10,587 nucleotides of DNA from Planctomycetota bacterium. Its GTDB lineage: Bacteria; Planctomycetota; UBA1135; UBA2386. A program made the translations under genes and the position numbers. The stretch spans positions 1 through 10,587 of the forward strand of contig JAEYTU010000273.1 in assembly GCA_023433825.1 (NCBI GenBank). Direction: 5' to 3'. The notes beneath the pieces are model-generated. The model saw only the letters and a list, made by a program, of their open reading frames with translations, was not told the DNA's origin and did not search any database. Shown here piece after piece: positions 1-8,055 of this stretch (positions are counted from its first letter, which is position 1; each line of letters opens with the position of its first letter).

Positions 1-3000
1 GACCCCGGGTATCGGCTCGTCGGCGCGGGTCGGATCGCGTTCGAGCGATCGGTCGGCTTCCGGCCGTCGTTCGGGCGACGCTTGGCCCGCCTGCAGCGTT
101 CGTTCGGGATCGTCGGCTACGCCGGCTCGGTCGTCGGGCTCTGTGCGACGGTCGTCGTCCTGCTGCTGATCGGCCTCGCGAGCGCCAATGCCGGACTCCC
201 GGTGCTCGCCGTGATCGGACTGCTTGCGATCCTGCCGGCCTCCGAGGTCGCGGTCATGCTGATGAACCGGCGCGTCACGCGGGTGCTCGGGCCGGCCGTG
301 CTGCCGGCGCTCGAATGCAAGGACGGCGTGCCGGCGTCGCTCCGATCGATGGTCGCCGTTCCGGTACTGCTGTCCTCCGTCGACGGCGTCGACGAGTCGA
401 TCGACCGGCTGGAGGTCCACTTCCTCGCGAGTCCCGACGACGACCTGTGCTTCGCGCTGCTGTCCGACTGGCCCGACGCGCCGACCGAACACGCCGCCGA
501 CGACGACGCCGTGCTGGCGCGCGCGGCCGCCGGGATCGCCGAACTCAACCGCCGCTACGGCCGTGCTCCCGCCGGAACGCGGTTCCTGCTGCTGCACCGG
601 CGTCGGCTCTGGAACCCGCTCGAGGGGCGGTGGATCGGCTGGGAGCGCAAGCGCGGGAAGCTGCACGAGCTGAACCGCTGGCTGCGCGGCGCGACCGACA
701 CGACGTTCCTGCCGATCGACGGCGTGATGCCGGCGCCGCCCGAAGGTGTGCGCTTCGTGATCACGCTCGACGCCGACACGCGGCTGCCGCACGGCGCCGC
801 ACGGCAACTGGTCGGCAAGCTCGCGCATCCGCTGAACCGCCCCGGTTTCGATCGGCGCACCGGCGTCGTCGTGCGCGGCCACGCCGTGCTGCAGCCGAGG
901 ATCACGCCGTCGCTGCCCTCCGACGGTCACGGGTCGCGGTTCCAGCGCGTGTTCGCCGGGCCTCGCGGGCTCGACCCGTACGCATTCGCGGCGTCGGACG
1001 TCTACCAGGACCTGCTCGGCGAGGGCTCCTACACCGGGAAGGGCATCTACGACGTCGACGCGTTCGAGGCGGCGCTGGCCGGGCGCGTGCCCGAGAACGC
1101 GGTCCTGAGTCACGACCTGCTCGAAGGGAGCTTCGCGCGCGCTGCGCTCGTGTCGGACGTCGAACTCGTCGAGGACTTCCCGAGCCGCTACGACGTCGCG
1201 GCGTCGCGGCAGCATCGCTGGGCGCGCGGCGACTGGCAGCTGCTGCCGTGGGTGCTCGGACTGCCCGGCAAGCACGTTCCGCCGCACGGGTACGCGATCC
1301 CGCGGATCGGCCGATGGAAGTTGATCGACAACCTGCGCCGCACGCTGGTGCCGCTGGCTTCGGTCCTGCTGCTGGTCTTCGGATGGCTGATCGGCGGCGC
1401 CGCGTCGGTCGTCGCGTCGGCGTTCGTGCTGGCGACGATCGTGCTGCCGACGCTGACTCCGGTCTTCGACGGGCTGGCGGCGCAGCGGCGCGGACTCCGA
1501 TTCCGCGTCCACGTCGTCTCGGTGCGCGACGACGTCTCGCTCGCCGTGCAGCAGGCCTTCTTCGCCGTGACGTTCCTCGCGCATCAGGCGTGGCTGACGA
1601 CGGACGCCGTCGTGCGCACGTTGTTCCGGATGTTCGTGCGTCGCGGACGGATGCTCGAATGGGTCACGGCCGCACAAGCGCAGTCCCGTGAACCGCTCGA
1701 TCTGGCCGGTCACTACCGGCGCATGCTCGGCGCCGTCGCGGCGGCCGCCGGCTTCGGCGTCGCGGTCGCCGTCGTGACGCCGGAGTCGCTGCGCCACGCG
1801 CTGCCGTTTCTCGTGCTGTGGTGCGCGGCACCGGTCGTCGCGTGGTGGGCGAGCCGTTCGACGACGCCGACCGGCGCTGCGTCCCTGCAGCCCGCGGACC
1901 AGCGGCTGCTGCGGGGAATCGCGCGGCGCACGTTCGGGTACTTCGAGACGTTCGTCGGCCCCGACGACAACTACCTGCCGCCGGACAACGTTCAGGAGGA
2001 TCCGCGCTCCGTCGTCGCGACGCGAACGTCACCGACGAACATCGGCATGTACCTGCTGTCGGTCGTCTCGGCGCGCGACTTCGGATGGATCGGCACGCAC
2101 GATCTCGCCGAGCGGCTGGAGGCGACGTTCGCGACGATCCGCCGCCTCGAGACGTTCCACGGGCATCTCTACAACTGGTACGAGACCCGGACGCTGAGGC
2201 CGCTCGATCCGCGCTACGTCTCGTCGGTCGACAGCGGCAACCTCGCCGGCCACCTGATCGCGGTCGGCAACGCGTGTCGCGCCGCCACGGCGGAACTGCT
2301 GTCGACGCGCGCACTCCGCGACGGTGTCGAGGACCAGTTGGAGCTGATCCGCGCCGCGACCGAACGCGTGCGCGGTGCTCAGGGCACCGACGCCGTCACG
2401 CCGGCGCATCTCGGCGACGCGATCGCGGCGTTCGCGGCGACGCTGGCCGCGCTTCCGGCGGAGCCGTCGGCGCTGGCGCCGTGGTTCGACGAGGCCAGCA
2501 CGCGCGCCGAGACCGTCGTCGACGTCGCGACGACGCTGGTCGCCGGTCGACGCGACGACGCGAGCATCGAAGTGTTCACGGCGGCGCATTCGCTGGTCGA
2601 GTGTCTGCGCAGCCACGAACGGGACTTCGTCAAGCTGATCGCCGCGGCCGACACCGGCGCCGAACGGGCGCTCGTCGAACGACTGATCGCGCTCGACGCG
2701 ATCGCGAAGGAACTCGTCGCCGCGATGCGGTTCGACTTCCTGTTCGACACGAAGCGCAAGCAGTTGGCGATCGGATACCAGGTCGTCGAAGGGCGGCTCG
2801 ATCCGAGTTGCTACGACCTGCTCGCGTCGGAGGCGCGGCTCGCGAGCTTCGTCGCGATCGCGAAGGGCGACCTTCCGGTCGAGCACTGGTTCCACCTCGG
2901 TCGAACGATGGCGCCGGTTCGCGGCGGTGCGGCGCTGCTGTCGTGGTCGGGGTCGCTGTTCGAGTACCTGATGCCGAACCTCGTGCTGCGGACGCCGGAA

Positions 3001-6000
3001 GGCAGTCTGCTGCACCAGACCTGCCGGCTCGTCGTCGAACGTCAGATCCGGTACGGCGCGCAACGCGGCGTGCCGTGGGGCGTCTCGGAGTCGGGCTACA
3101 ACGTCCGCGACATCGAGCTGACCTATCAGTACTCGAGCTTCGGGATCCCCGGGCTCGGTCTGAAACGCGGCCTCGGCGCCGACGTCGTCGTCGCGCCGTA
3201 TGCGACCGCGCTCGCCGTCATGGTCGACCCGGTCGCCGCCGTCGCGAACTTCCGCCGCCTCGCCGAGGCCGGCGCGGTCGGACGCTACGGCTACTACGAG
3301 GCGCTCGACTACACGTCGTCGCGGCTCGTGCCGGGCGCGCGGGTCGCGATCGTTCGATCGTTCATGGCGCATCACCAGGGCATGACGATCGTCGCGATCG
3401 GCAACGCGCTGCACGGCGGTGTGATGCTCGATCGGTTCCACGCCGAGCCGACCGTGCAGGCGACGGAACTGCTGCTGCAGGAGCGGATCCCGCGCGGTGT
3501 CACGATCGCGAAGCCGCGCGCCGAAGCGGCGAAGGTGCTCCCGGTCACGACCGAACCGAGCGAGTCGTCGCTGCGCCGCTTCCACACGCCGCACGACCGG
3601 ATCCCGCGGACGCACCTGCTCGCGAACGGTCGCTACGCCGTCATGTTCACGGCGGCTGGCTCGGGGTACAGCCGCCATCGCGATCTCGCGATCACGCGGT
3701 GGCGCGAGGACGTGACGTCGGACGGTCACGGGTCCTACGTCTATCTGCGCGATGCCGGCAGCGGACGGATCTGGTCGGCAGGGTTCCAGCCGAGTGGTGC
3801 GGAGCCCGATCAGTACGAGGTGTCGTTCTCGGAGGGACGCGCCGAGATCGTGCGACGCGACGGCTCGATCGTGACGACGACCGAGGTCGCCGTCTCCGCC
3901 GAGGAGGACGCCGAGGTCAGGCGGATCTCGATCGCGAACCTCGGGACGCGCACACGCGAGATCGAGGTCACTTCGTATGCGGAGATCGTCCTGACGACGC
4001 CGGCTGCGGATGCGGCGCATCCGGCGTTCGCGAAGCTGTTCGTGCAGACCGAGTACGTCCCGTCGATCGCGACGCTCGTCGCGACGCGGCGGCGACGTTC
4101 GCCGGACGAGCCCGAGATCTTCGTCGCGCATCTGGCGGTCGTCGAAGGCGAAGCGGTCGGCGGCTGGCAGTACGAGACCGACCGCGCGCGCTTCATCGGC
4201 CGCGGCCGCGATCTCCGTTCGCCGGCGTCGATCGCCGACGGGCATCCGCTGTCGGGCACGGTCGGCACGGTGCTCGACGCGGTGTTCAGCCTGCGCCGCC
4301 GCGTCCGGATCCCGGCCGGAGCCACCACGCACGTCGCGTTCTGGACGATGGTCGCGCCGACGCGTGAAGCCGTTCTCGACCTCGCCGATCGGCATCGCGA
4401 TCCGGCGGCGTTCGAACGCGTCGCGACGCTGGCGTGGACGCACGCACAGGTCCAGTTGCAGCACCTCGGTGTGCCACCGGCGGAGGCGCACCTGTTCCAG
4501 CGGCTGGCGAATCGGATCCTGTACTCGGACCCCGGACTTCGACCGCCGAGCGACGTGCTGCGGCGCGGCGCCGGCGGCCCGCCGGCGCTGTGGCCGATGG
4601 GGATCTCGGGTGACCTTCCGATCGTCCTCGTCCGGATCGACGCGACCGAGGACCTCGGTCTCGTCTGGCAGTTGCTCCGCGCCTACGAGTACTGGCGCAT
4701 CAAGCAGCTCGCCGTCGATCTCGTGATCCTGAACGAGCGTGCGACGTCGTACGTCCAGGACCTGCAAGCGGCGCTGGACGGGCTCGTGCGCGCCGGCCGG
4801 CCGCGGGCGCCGTCGGTCGGCGCCGATGCGCGCGGCAGCGTCTTCGTGATCCGTGCCGACCAAGTGTCGGCCGAGTCGCGCGGCGTACTCGGTTCGATCG
4901 CGCGGGCCGTGTTGATCGGTGGCCGCGGCAGTCTGTCCGAGCAGGTGCGCCGTGGCCCGGAGTCGGTGGCCGAAGCCAAGCTCCCAGTGCGCGTGCCGCG
5001 CGGCGCGCCGGTTCGTCCGGTCGCCCGGCGCGCAGACATGGCGCGCGAGGACACCGAGTTCTTCAACGGCCTCGGCGGTTTCGCCGATCGCGGTCGCGAG
5101 TACGTGACCGTGCTGGGCGAGGGGCAGTCGACGCCGGCGCCGTGGCTCAACGTCGTCGCGAACGAGTCGTTCGGCTTCCAGTCGTCGGCCGAGGGTGGTG
5201 GCTACACGTGGTCGGTCAACAGCCGCGAGAACCAGATCACCGGATGGGCGAACGACCCGGTCTGCGACGCGCCGACCGAAGTGCTGTACCTGCGCGACGC
5301 GGAGTCCGGCGAGATCTGGACGCCGACGGCACTGCCGGTCCGACGCGACGAGGCCCGCTACGAATGCCGGCACGGGCAGGGCTACACGCGGTTCGCCTAC
5401 GAGTCCCGCGACGTCGTGACCGAGCTGCTGCAGTACGTGCCCGTCGCCGACTCGATCAAGATCGTGCGGCTGCGGATCCGGAACACGACGAACCGTTCGC
5501 GGCGGATCGTCGTCACGGCCTACGTCGAATGGGTGCTCGGTCCGTCGCGCGCCGCTACCGCGGCGTCGATCCTGACCGAGGTCGACCCGGCGACGAGCGT
5601 GCTGTTGGCGCGCAACGCGTGGCGCGCCGACTTCGGCGAACGCGTTGCGTTCGCCGACCTCTTGGGCCGGCAGACGAGTTGGACCTGTGATCGGACCGAG
5701 TTCCTCGGCCGCAACGGAACGCTCGCGAGCCCGGCCGCGTTGGCGCGCGACGTTCCACTGTCGGGACGGACCGGTGCCGGCCTCGATCCGTGCGCCGCCC
5801 TCGAGGTCGAAGTCGCGCTGCTGCCCGGTGCGACGGCCGACGTCGTGCTGCTGCTCGGCGACGCGGCGACGAAGGAGGACGCGCTGGCGTTGGTCGGCGC
5901 GTACCGACGGAAGGATCTCGATCTCGTGCTGCGCGACGTCATCGCGCAGTGGGACGCCGTGCTCGGTGGCGTGCGCGTGCAGACGCCCGATCGCTCGATG

Positions 6001-7464
6001 GACATCCTGCTGAACCGCTGGCTGCTCTATCAGACGCTCGTCTGCCGCATGTGGTCACGTTCGGCCGGCTATCAGGCCGGTGGTGCCTACGGATTCCGCG
6101 ATCAGTTGCAGGACTCGATGGCGCTGATGGTGACGCGGCCGGACTTGGCGCGAGCGCATCTGCTGCGGGCGGCGTCGCGCCAGTTCGTCGAAGGCGACGT
6201 CCAACACTGGTGGCTGCCGCACTCCGGGGTCGGCGTGCGAACGCGGATCTCCGACGACGTCGTCTGGTTGGTGCACGTGACCGCGCACTACGTCGCCGTG
6301 ACCGGCGACGCGGCCGTGCTCGACGAGGTCGTGCCGTTCCTCGACGGACCGGAGCTCGCGGCGCACGAGCACGAGTCGTGCTTCCGGGCACTGCCCGGCG
6401 CCGAGTCCGGCACGCTGTTCGAGCACTGCGCGCGGGCGCTCGAACGCGCGTACCGCGTCGGCGCGCACGGCTTGCCGTTGATCGGGACCGGCGACTGGAA
6501 CGACGGCATGAATCGCGTCGGTGCCGAGGGCCGTGGCGAGAGCGTGTGGCTCGGTTGGTTCGTGCACGTGACGGCGGCCGCGTTCGCGCCGCTGGCGGTC
6601 GCGCGCGGCGAACACGCGCGCGCAGCCGACTGGGCGAAGCGCAACGAAGCACTCCTCGCGGCGCTGGAGCGGGAAGCGTGGGACGGCGACTGGTACCGGC
6701 GCGGTTGGTACGACGACGGCACGCCCCTCGGGTCCGCGACGAGCGAGGAATGCCGGATCGACTCGCTCGCGCAGTCGTGGGCAGTGCTCTCGGGTGTCGC
6801 CGCGCCGCAGCGCGCGACGCATGCGATGGCCTCCGTGCTGGCCCACCTCGTCCGCCGCGACACCGGTGTGATGCCGCTGTTCACGCCGCCGTTCGACGTC
6901 TCGAACGTCGACCCCGGCTACGTGAAGGGATACCCGCCCGGCATTCGCGAGAACGGTGGCCAGTACACGCACGCGGCGTTGTGGGTCGTGATGGCGTTCG
7001 CGCAGCTCGGCGACGGCGATCGCGCGATGGAGCTGTTCGCCATGCTCGATCCGATCCGCAAGTCGGCGAGTCGCACGACGGCGCATCGCTACAAGGTCGA
7101 GCCGTACGTCGTCTGCGCCGACGTCTACTCGGTGCCGCCGCACGAGGGCCGCGGTGGGTGGACCTGGTACACCGGCTCGGCCGGTTGGATGTATCGCGCC
7201 GGCCTGGAGTCGATCCTCGGCGTCCGGGTCCGCGGCACCTCGCTGTGGATCGACCCGTGCATCCCGCGCGCGTGGCCGTCGTTCACAGTCGAACTTCGCC
7301 ACCGCAGCGCGCGGTATCGGATCGAGGTCGAGAATCGGAACGGCCGCGGCCACGGCGTCGCCAGCATCGAGGTCGACGGGCAGGCGCTCGCGGACGAAGC
7401 GCGCGCGGTGCCTCTCGTCGACGACGGCCGCGAGCACCGCGTGCGCGTCGTGCTCGGCGCGTGA
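1..7464 (+). CDS. ndvB: Cyclic beta-1,2-glucan synthase (NdvB/ChvB/Cgs type), 5'-partial
   Basis: This is a large inner-membrane enzyme that polymerises glucose from UDP-glucose into beta-1,2-glucan, trims the chain and cyclises it for the periplasm. Domains in order: two membrane helices (about nt 106-264); a GT84/GT2-like glucosyltransferase with DADTRLP (769-789), TGKGIYD (1033-1053), HDLLEGS (1111-1131) and RWARGDWQ (1216-1239); further membrane segments (about 1321-1467, 1540-1635, 1723-1857); a glycoamylase-like cyclisation domain (about 1924-3486) with WGVSESGYN (3076-3102) and HHQGMT (3370-3387); a carbohydrate-binding beta-sandwich (about 3589-4431); and a C-terminal GH94 phosphorylase module (about 5053-7464) with GTGDWNDGMN (6484-6513), which carries the family's catalytic Asp motif, then ENGGQYTH (6949-6972) and WTWYTGSAG (7159-7185). 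The frame is open from base 1. Its first codons (DPGYRLVGAGR, then GFRPSF) match the segment that precedes the first membrane helix in this family, so the TTG at 82 is not the true start. The Agrobacterium enzyme is about 2,800 residues and 2,487 codons are visible here, so roughly 350-400 N-terminal residues are probably missing. No frameshift or internal stop is seen. The family is certain; that the product is cyclic is inferred. Confidence 0.95.
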   Translation, partial: DPGYRLVGAGRIAFERSVGFRPSFGRRLARLQRSFGIVGYAGSVVGLCATVVVLLLIGLASANAGLPVLAVIGLLAILPASEVAVMLMNRRVTRVLGPAVLPALECKDGVPASLRSMVAVPVLLSSVDGVDESIDRLEVHFLASPDDDLCFALLSDWPDAPTEHAADDDAVLARAAAGIAELNRRYGRAPAGTRFLLLHRRRLWNPLEGRWIGWERKRGKLHELNRWLRGATDTTFLPIDGVMPAPPEGVRFVITLDADTRLPHGAARQLVGKLAHPLNRPGFDRRTGVVVRGHAVLQPRITPSLPSDGHGSRFQRVFAGPRGLDPYAFAASDVYQDLLGEGSYTGKGIYDVDAFEAALAGRVPENAVLSHDLLEGSFARAALVSDVELVEDFPSRYDVAASRQHRWARGDWQLLPWVLGLPGKHVPPHGYAIPRIGRWKLIDNLRRTLVPLASVLLLVFGWLIGGAASVVASAFVLATIVLPTLTPVFDGLAAQRRGLRFRVHVVSVRDDVSLAVQQAFFAVTFLAHQAWLTTDAVVRTLFRMFVRRGRMLEWVTAAQAQSREPLDLAGHYRRMLGAVAAAAGFGVAVAVVTPESLRHALPFLVLWCAAPVVAWWASRSTTPTGAASLQPADQRLLRGIARRTFGYFETFVGPDDNYLPPDNVQEDPRSVVATRTSPTNIGMYLLSVVSARDFGWIGTHDLAERLEATFATIRRLETFHGHLYNWYETRTLRPLDPRYVSSVDSGNLAGHLIAVGNACRAATAELLSTRALRDGVEDQLELIRAATERVRGAQGTDAVTPAHLGDAIAAFAATLAALPAEPSALAPWFDEASTRAETVVDVATTLVAGRRDDASIEVFTAAHSLVECLRSHERDFVKLIAAADTGAERALVERLIALDAIAKELVAAMRFDFLFDTKRKQLAIGYQVVEGRLDPSCYDLLASEARLASFVAIAKGDLPVEHWFHLGRTMAPVRGGAALLSWSGSLFEYLMPNLVLRTPEGSLLHQTCRLVVERQIRYGAQRGVPWGVSESGYNVRDIELTYQYSSFGIPGLGLKRGLGADVVVAPYATALAVMVDPVAAVANFRRLAEAGAVGRYGYYEALDYTSSRLVPGARVAIVRSFMAHHQGMTIVAIGNALHGGVMLDRFHAEPTVQATELLLQERIPRGVTIAKPRAEAAKVLPVTTEPSESSLRRFHTPHDRIPRTHLLANGRYAVMFTAAGSGYSRHRDLAITRWREDVTSDGHGSYVYLRDAGSGRIWSAGFQPSGAEPDQYEVSFSEGRAEIVRRDGSIVTTTEVAVSAEEDAEVRRISIANLGTRTREIEVTSYAEIVLTTPAADAAHPAFAKLFVQTEYVPSIATLVATRRRRSPDEPEIFVAHLAVVEGEAVGGWQYETDRARFIGRGRDLRSPASIADGHPLSGTVGTVLDAVFSLRRRVRIPAGATTHVAFWTMVAPTREAVLDLADRHRDPAAFERVATLAWTHAQVQLQHLGVPPAEAHLFQRLANRILYSDPGLRPPSDVLRRGAGGPPALWPMGISGDLPIVLVRIDATEDLGLVWQLLRAYEYWRIKQLAVDLVILNERATSYVQDLQAALDGLVRAGRPRAPSVGADARGSVFVIRADQVSAESRGVLGSIARAVLIGGRGSLSEQVRRGPESVAEAKLPVRVPRGAPVRPVARRADMAREDTEFFNGLGGFADRGREYVTVLGEGQSTPAPWLNVVANESFGFQSSAEGGGYTWSVNSRENQITGWANDPVCDAPTEVLYLRDAESGEIWTPTALPVRRDEARYECRHGQGYTRFAYESRDVVTELLQYVPVADSIKIVRLRIRNTTNRSRRIVVTAYVEWVLGPSRAATAASILTEVDPATSVLLARNAWRADFGERVAFADLLGRQTSWTCDRTEFLGRNGTLASPAALARDVPLSGRTGAGLDPCAALEVEVALLPGATADVVLLLGDAATKEDALALVGAYRRKDLDLVLRDVIAQWDAVLGGVRVQTPDRSMDILLNRWLLYQTLVCRMWSRSAGYQAGGAYGFRDQLQDSMALMVTRPDLARAHLLRAASRQFVEGDVQHWWLPHSGVGVRTRISDDVVWLVHVTAHYVAVTGDAAVLDEVVPFLDGPELAAHEHESCFRALPGAESGTLFEHCARALERAYRVGAHGLPLIGTGDWNDGMNRVGAEGRGESVWLGWFVHVTAAAFAPLAVARGEHARAADWAKRNEALLAALEREAWDGDWYRRGWYDDGTPLGSATSEECRIDSLAQSWAVLSGVAAPQRATHAMASVLAHLVRRDTGVMPLFTPPFDVSNVDPGYVKGYPPGIRENGGQYTHAALWVVMAFAQLGDGDRAMELFAMLDPIRKSASRTTAHRYKVEPYVVCADVYSVPPHEGRGGWTWYTGSAGWMYRAGLESILGVRVRGTSLWIDPCIPRAWPSFTVELRHRSARYRIEVENRNGRGHGVASIEVDGQALADEARAVPLVDDGREHRVRVVLGA

Positions 7465-7484
7465 GTCGGTGAGTCGGTGAGCCG
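7461..7484 (+). repeat. Triplicated octamer with TGA in all three forward frames
   Basis: The octamer gtgagtcg occurs at 7461-7468 and 7469-7476, followed by the one-mismatch copy gtgagccg at 7477-7484. The first copy contains the stop codon of the glucan synthase (TGA at 7462). The second and third copies put TGA at 7470 and 7478. Because the unit length is not a multiple of three, the three stops fall in three different frames. Each copy also contains a GTG, and the last (7477) opens the frame of the downstream small gene. This may be a simple slippage repeat, or it may act as a translational stop cassette. The repeat itself is directly visible; any function is inference. Confidence 0.8.
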
Positions 7485-7539
7485 GCGCTCATCCGCCGTT
7501 CAGAGCGCGTTCATCTGGCTGACGGAACGTGACGCGACC

Positions 7540-8055
7540 ATGGAAACGACCGTCACTGCAATGTTCCCGAATCAACAGATGGCGTTGCTGGCGACCGCGA
7601 GTCTCGCGCAGTCGGGCCTTCGGTCGGAGCAGGTCCGTGTCGTCAGCGCCGCGACGGCGGATCGGCACGACTTCATCGAACGGGAGACCTCCGACTCCGG
7701 GCGCGGGACGATCCTCGGCGTCTCGCTCGGCGTCGTGGCCGGCGCCTTGGCGGGGTTTGCTCTCGGCGACGTGTTCGGTTGGCTGCCCGCGATCGCCGTC
7801 GGCGTGCTGCTCGGCGGCCTCGGCGGTGCCGTGCTCGGGCAGACGGTCGGGCGGGTCACGCGGAACGAAGTGCAGACACAAGTCGAGGAAGAGGTCGACG
7901 CCGGGACCGTGCTGGTCAGTGTCGAGACCGACGGCGAGCACGCGGCGAAGATCGTCGGACTCCTGGAGGTCGCGGGCGGCCGCGCGATGGTCACGACGGC
8001 GACGTCCTACACGGTCGGGGTCGCGGCGCACCCCGGATCTCCCTCTCAGGAATGA
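7540..8055 (+). CDS. Glycine-zipper membrane protein, YflT/general stress 17M-like
   Basis: The product is 171 residues. An N-terminal beta-alpha unit (residues about 3-37, starting TVTAMFPNQQMALLA) resembles the opening of general-stress/YflT-like proteins. Residues about 55-104 form a glycine-rich hydrophobic hairpin with repeated G-x3-G spacing (for example GVSLGVVAGALAGFALG, then GVLLGGLGGAVLG), typical of glycine-zipper membrane proteins. A soluble tail (105-171) contains an acidic stretch (EVQTQVEEEVDAG) and a second beta-alpha unit (TVLVSVETDGEHAAKIVGLL). The frame is open back to a GTG at 7477. I prefer the ATG at 7540 because homology-like sequence begins there and the 21 codons before it look unstructured. 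A weak GGAA at about 7524-7527 is the only Shine-Dalgarno candidate. It lies 75 bases after the glucan synthase stop on the same strand and could be co-transcribed with it. Its 3' end overlaps the convergent kinase gene. The function is unknown; a stress role is a family-level guess. Confidence 0.8.
   Translation: METTVTAMFPNQQMALLATASLAQSGLRSEQVRVVSAATADRHDFIERETSDSGRGTILGVSLGVVAGALAGFALGDVFGWLPAIAVGVLLGGLGGAVLGQTVGRVTRNEVQTQVEEEVDAGTVLVSVETDGEHAAKIVGLLEVAGGRAMVTTATSYTVGVAAHPGSPSQE

Noticed and set aside
1818..4367. A forward open frame of 849 codons in another frame inside the glucan synthase
   Set aside because: The product is almost entirely Arg, Ala, Gly and Asp, typical of an out-of-frame reading of high-GC coding DNA. 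The true frame carries all the family motifs across the same span.
2029..5373. A reverse-strand open frame of 1114 codons opposite the glucan synthase
   Set aside because: Its translation is Arg/Asp/Ala-rich and low in complexity, with no recognisable domain. It mirrors the strong codon bias of the real forward gene. Similar antisense frames at 6055-7437 and 5939-6652 are rejected for the same reason.
7476..7492. Short near-palindrome gagc...gctc after the glucan synthase as a terminator
   Set aside because: The stem is only four bases and no T-run follows. Such structures are expected by chance at this GC content.
7477..7539. Start of the small membrane protein at the GTG at 7477
   Set aside because: The extra 21 residues show no membrane or domain pattern, and the GTG lies inside the octamer repeat. 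The ATG at 7540 begins directly at the recognisable beta-alpha unit.
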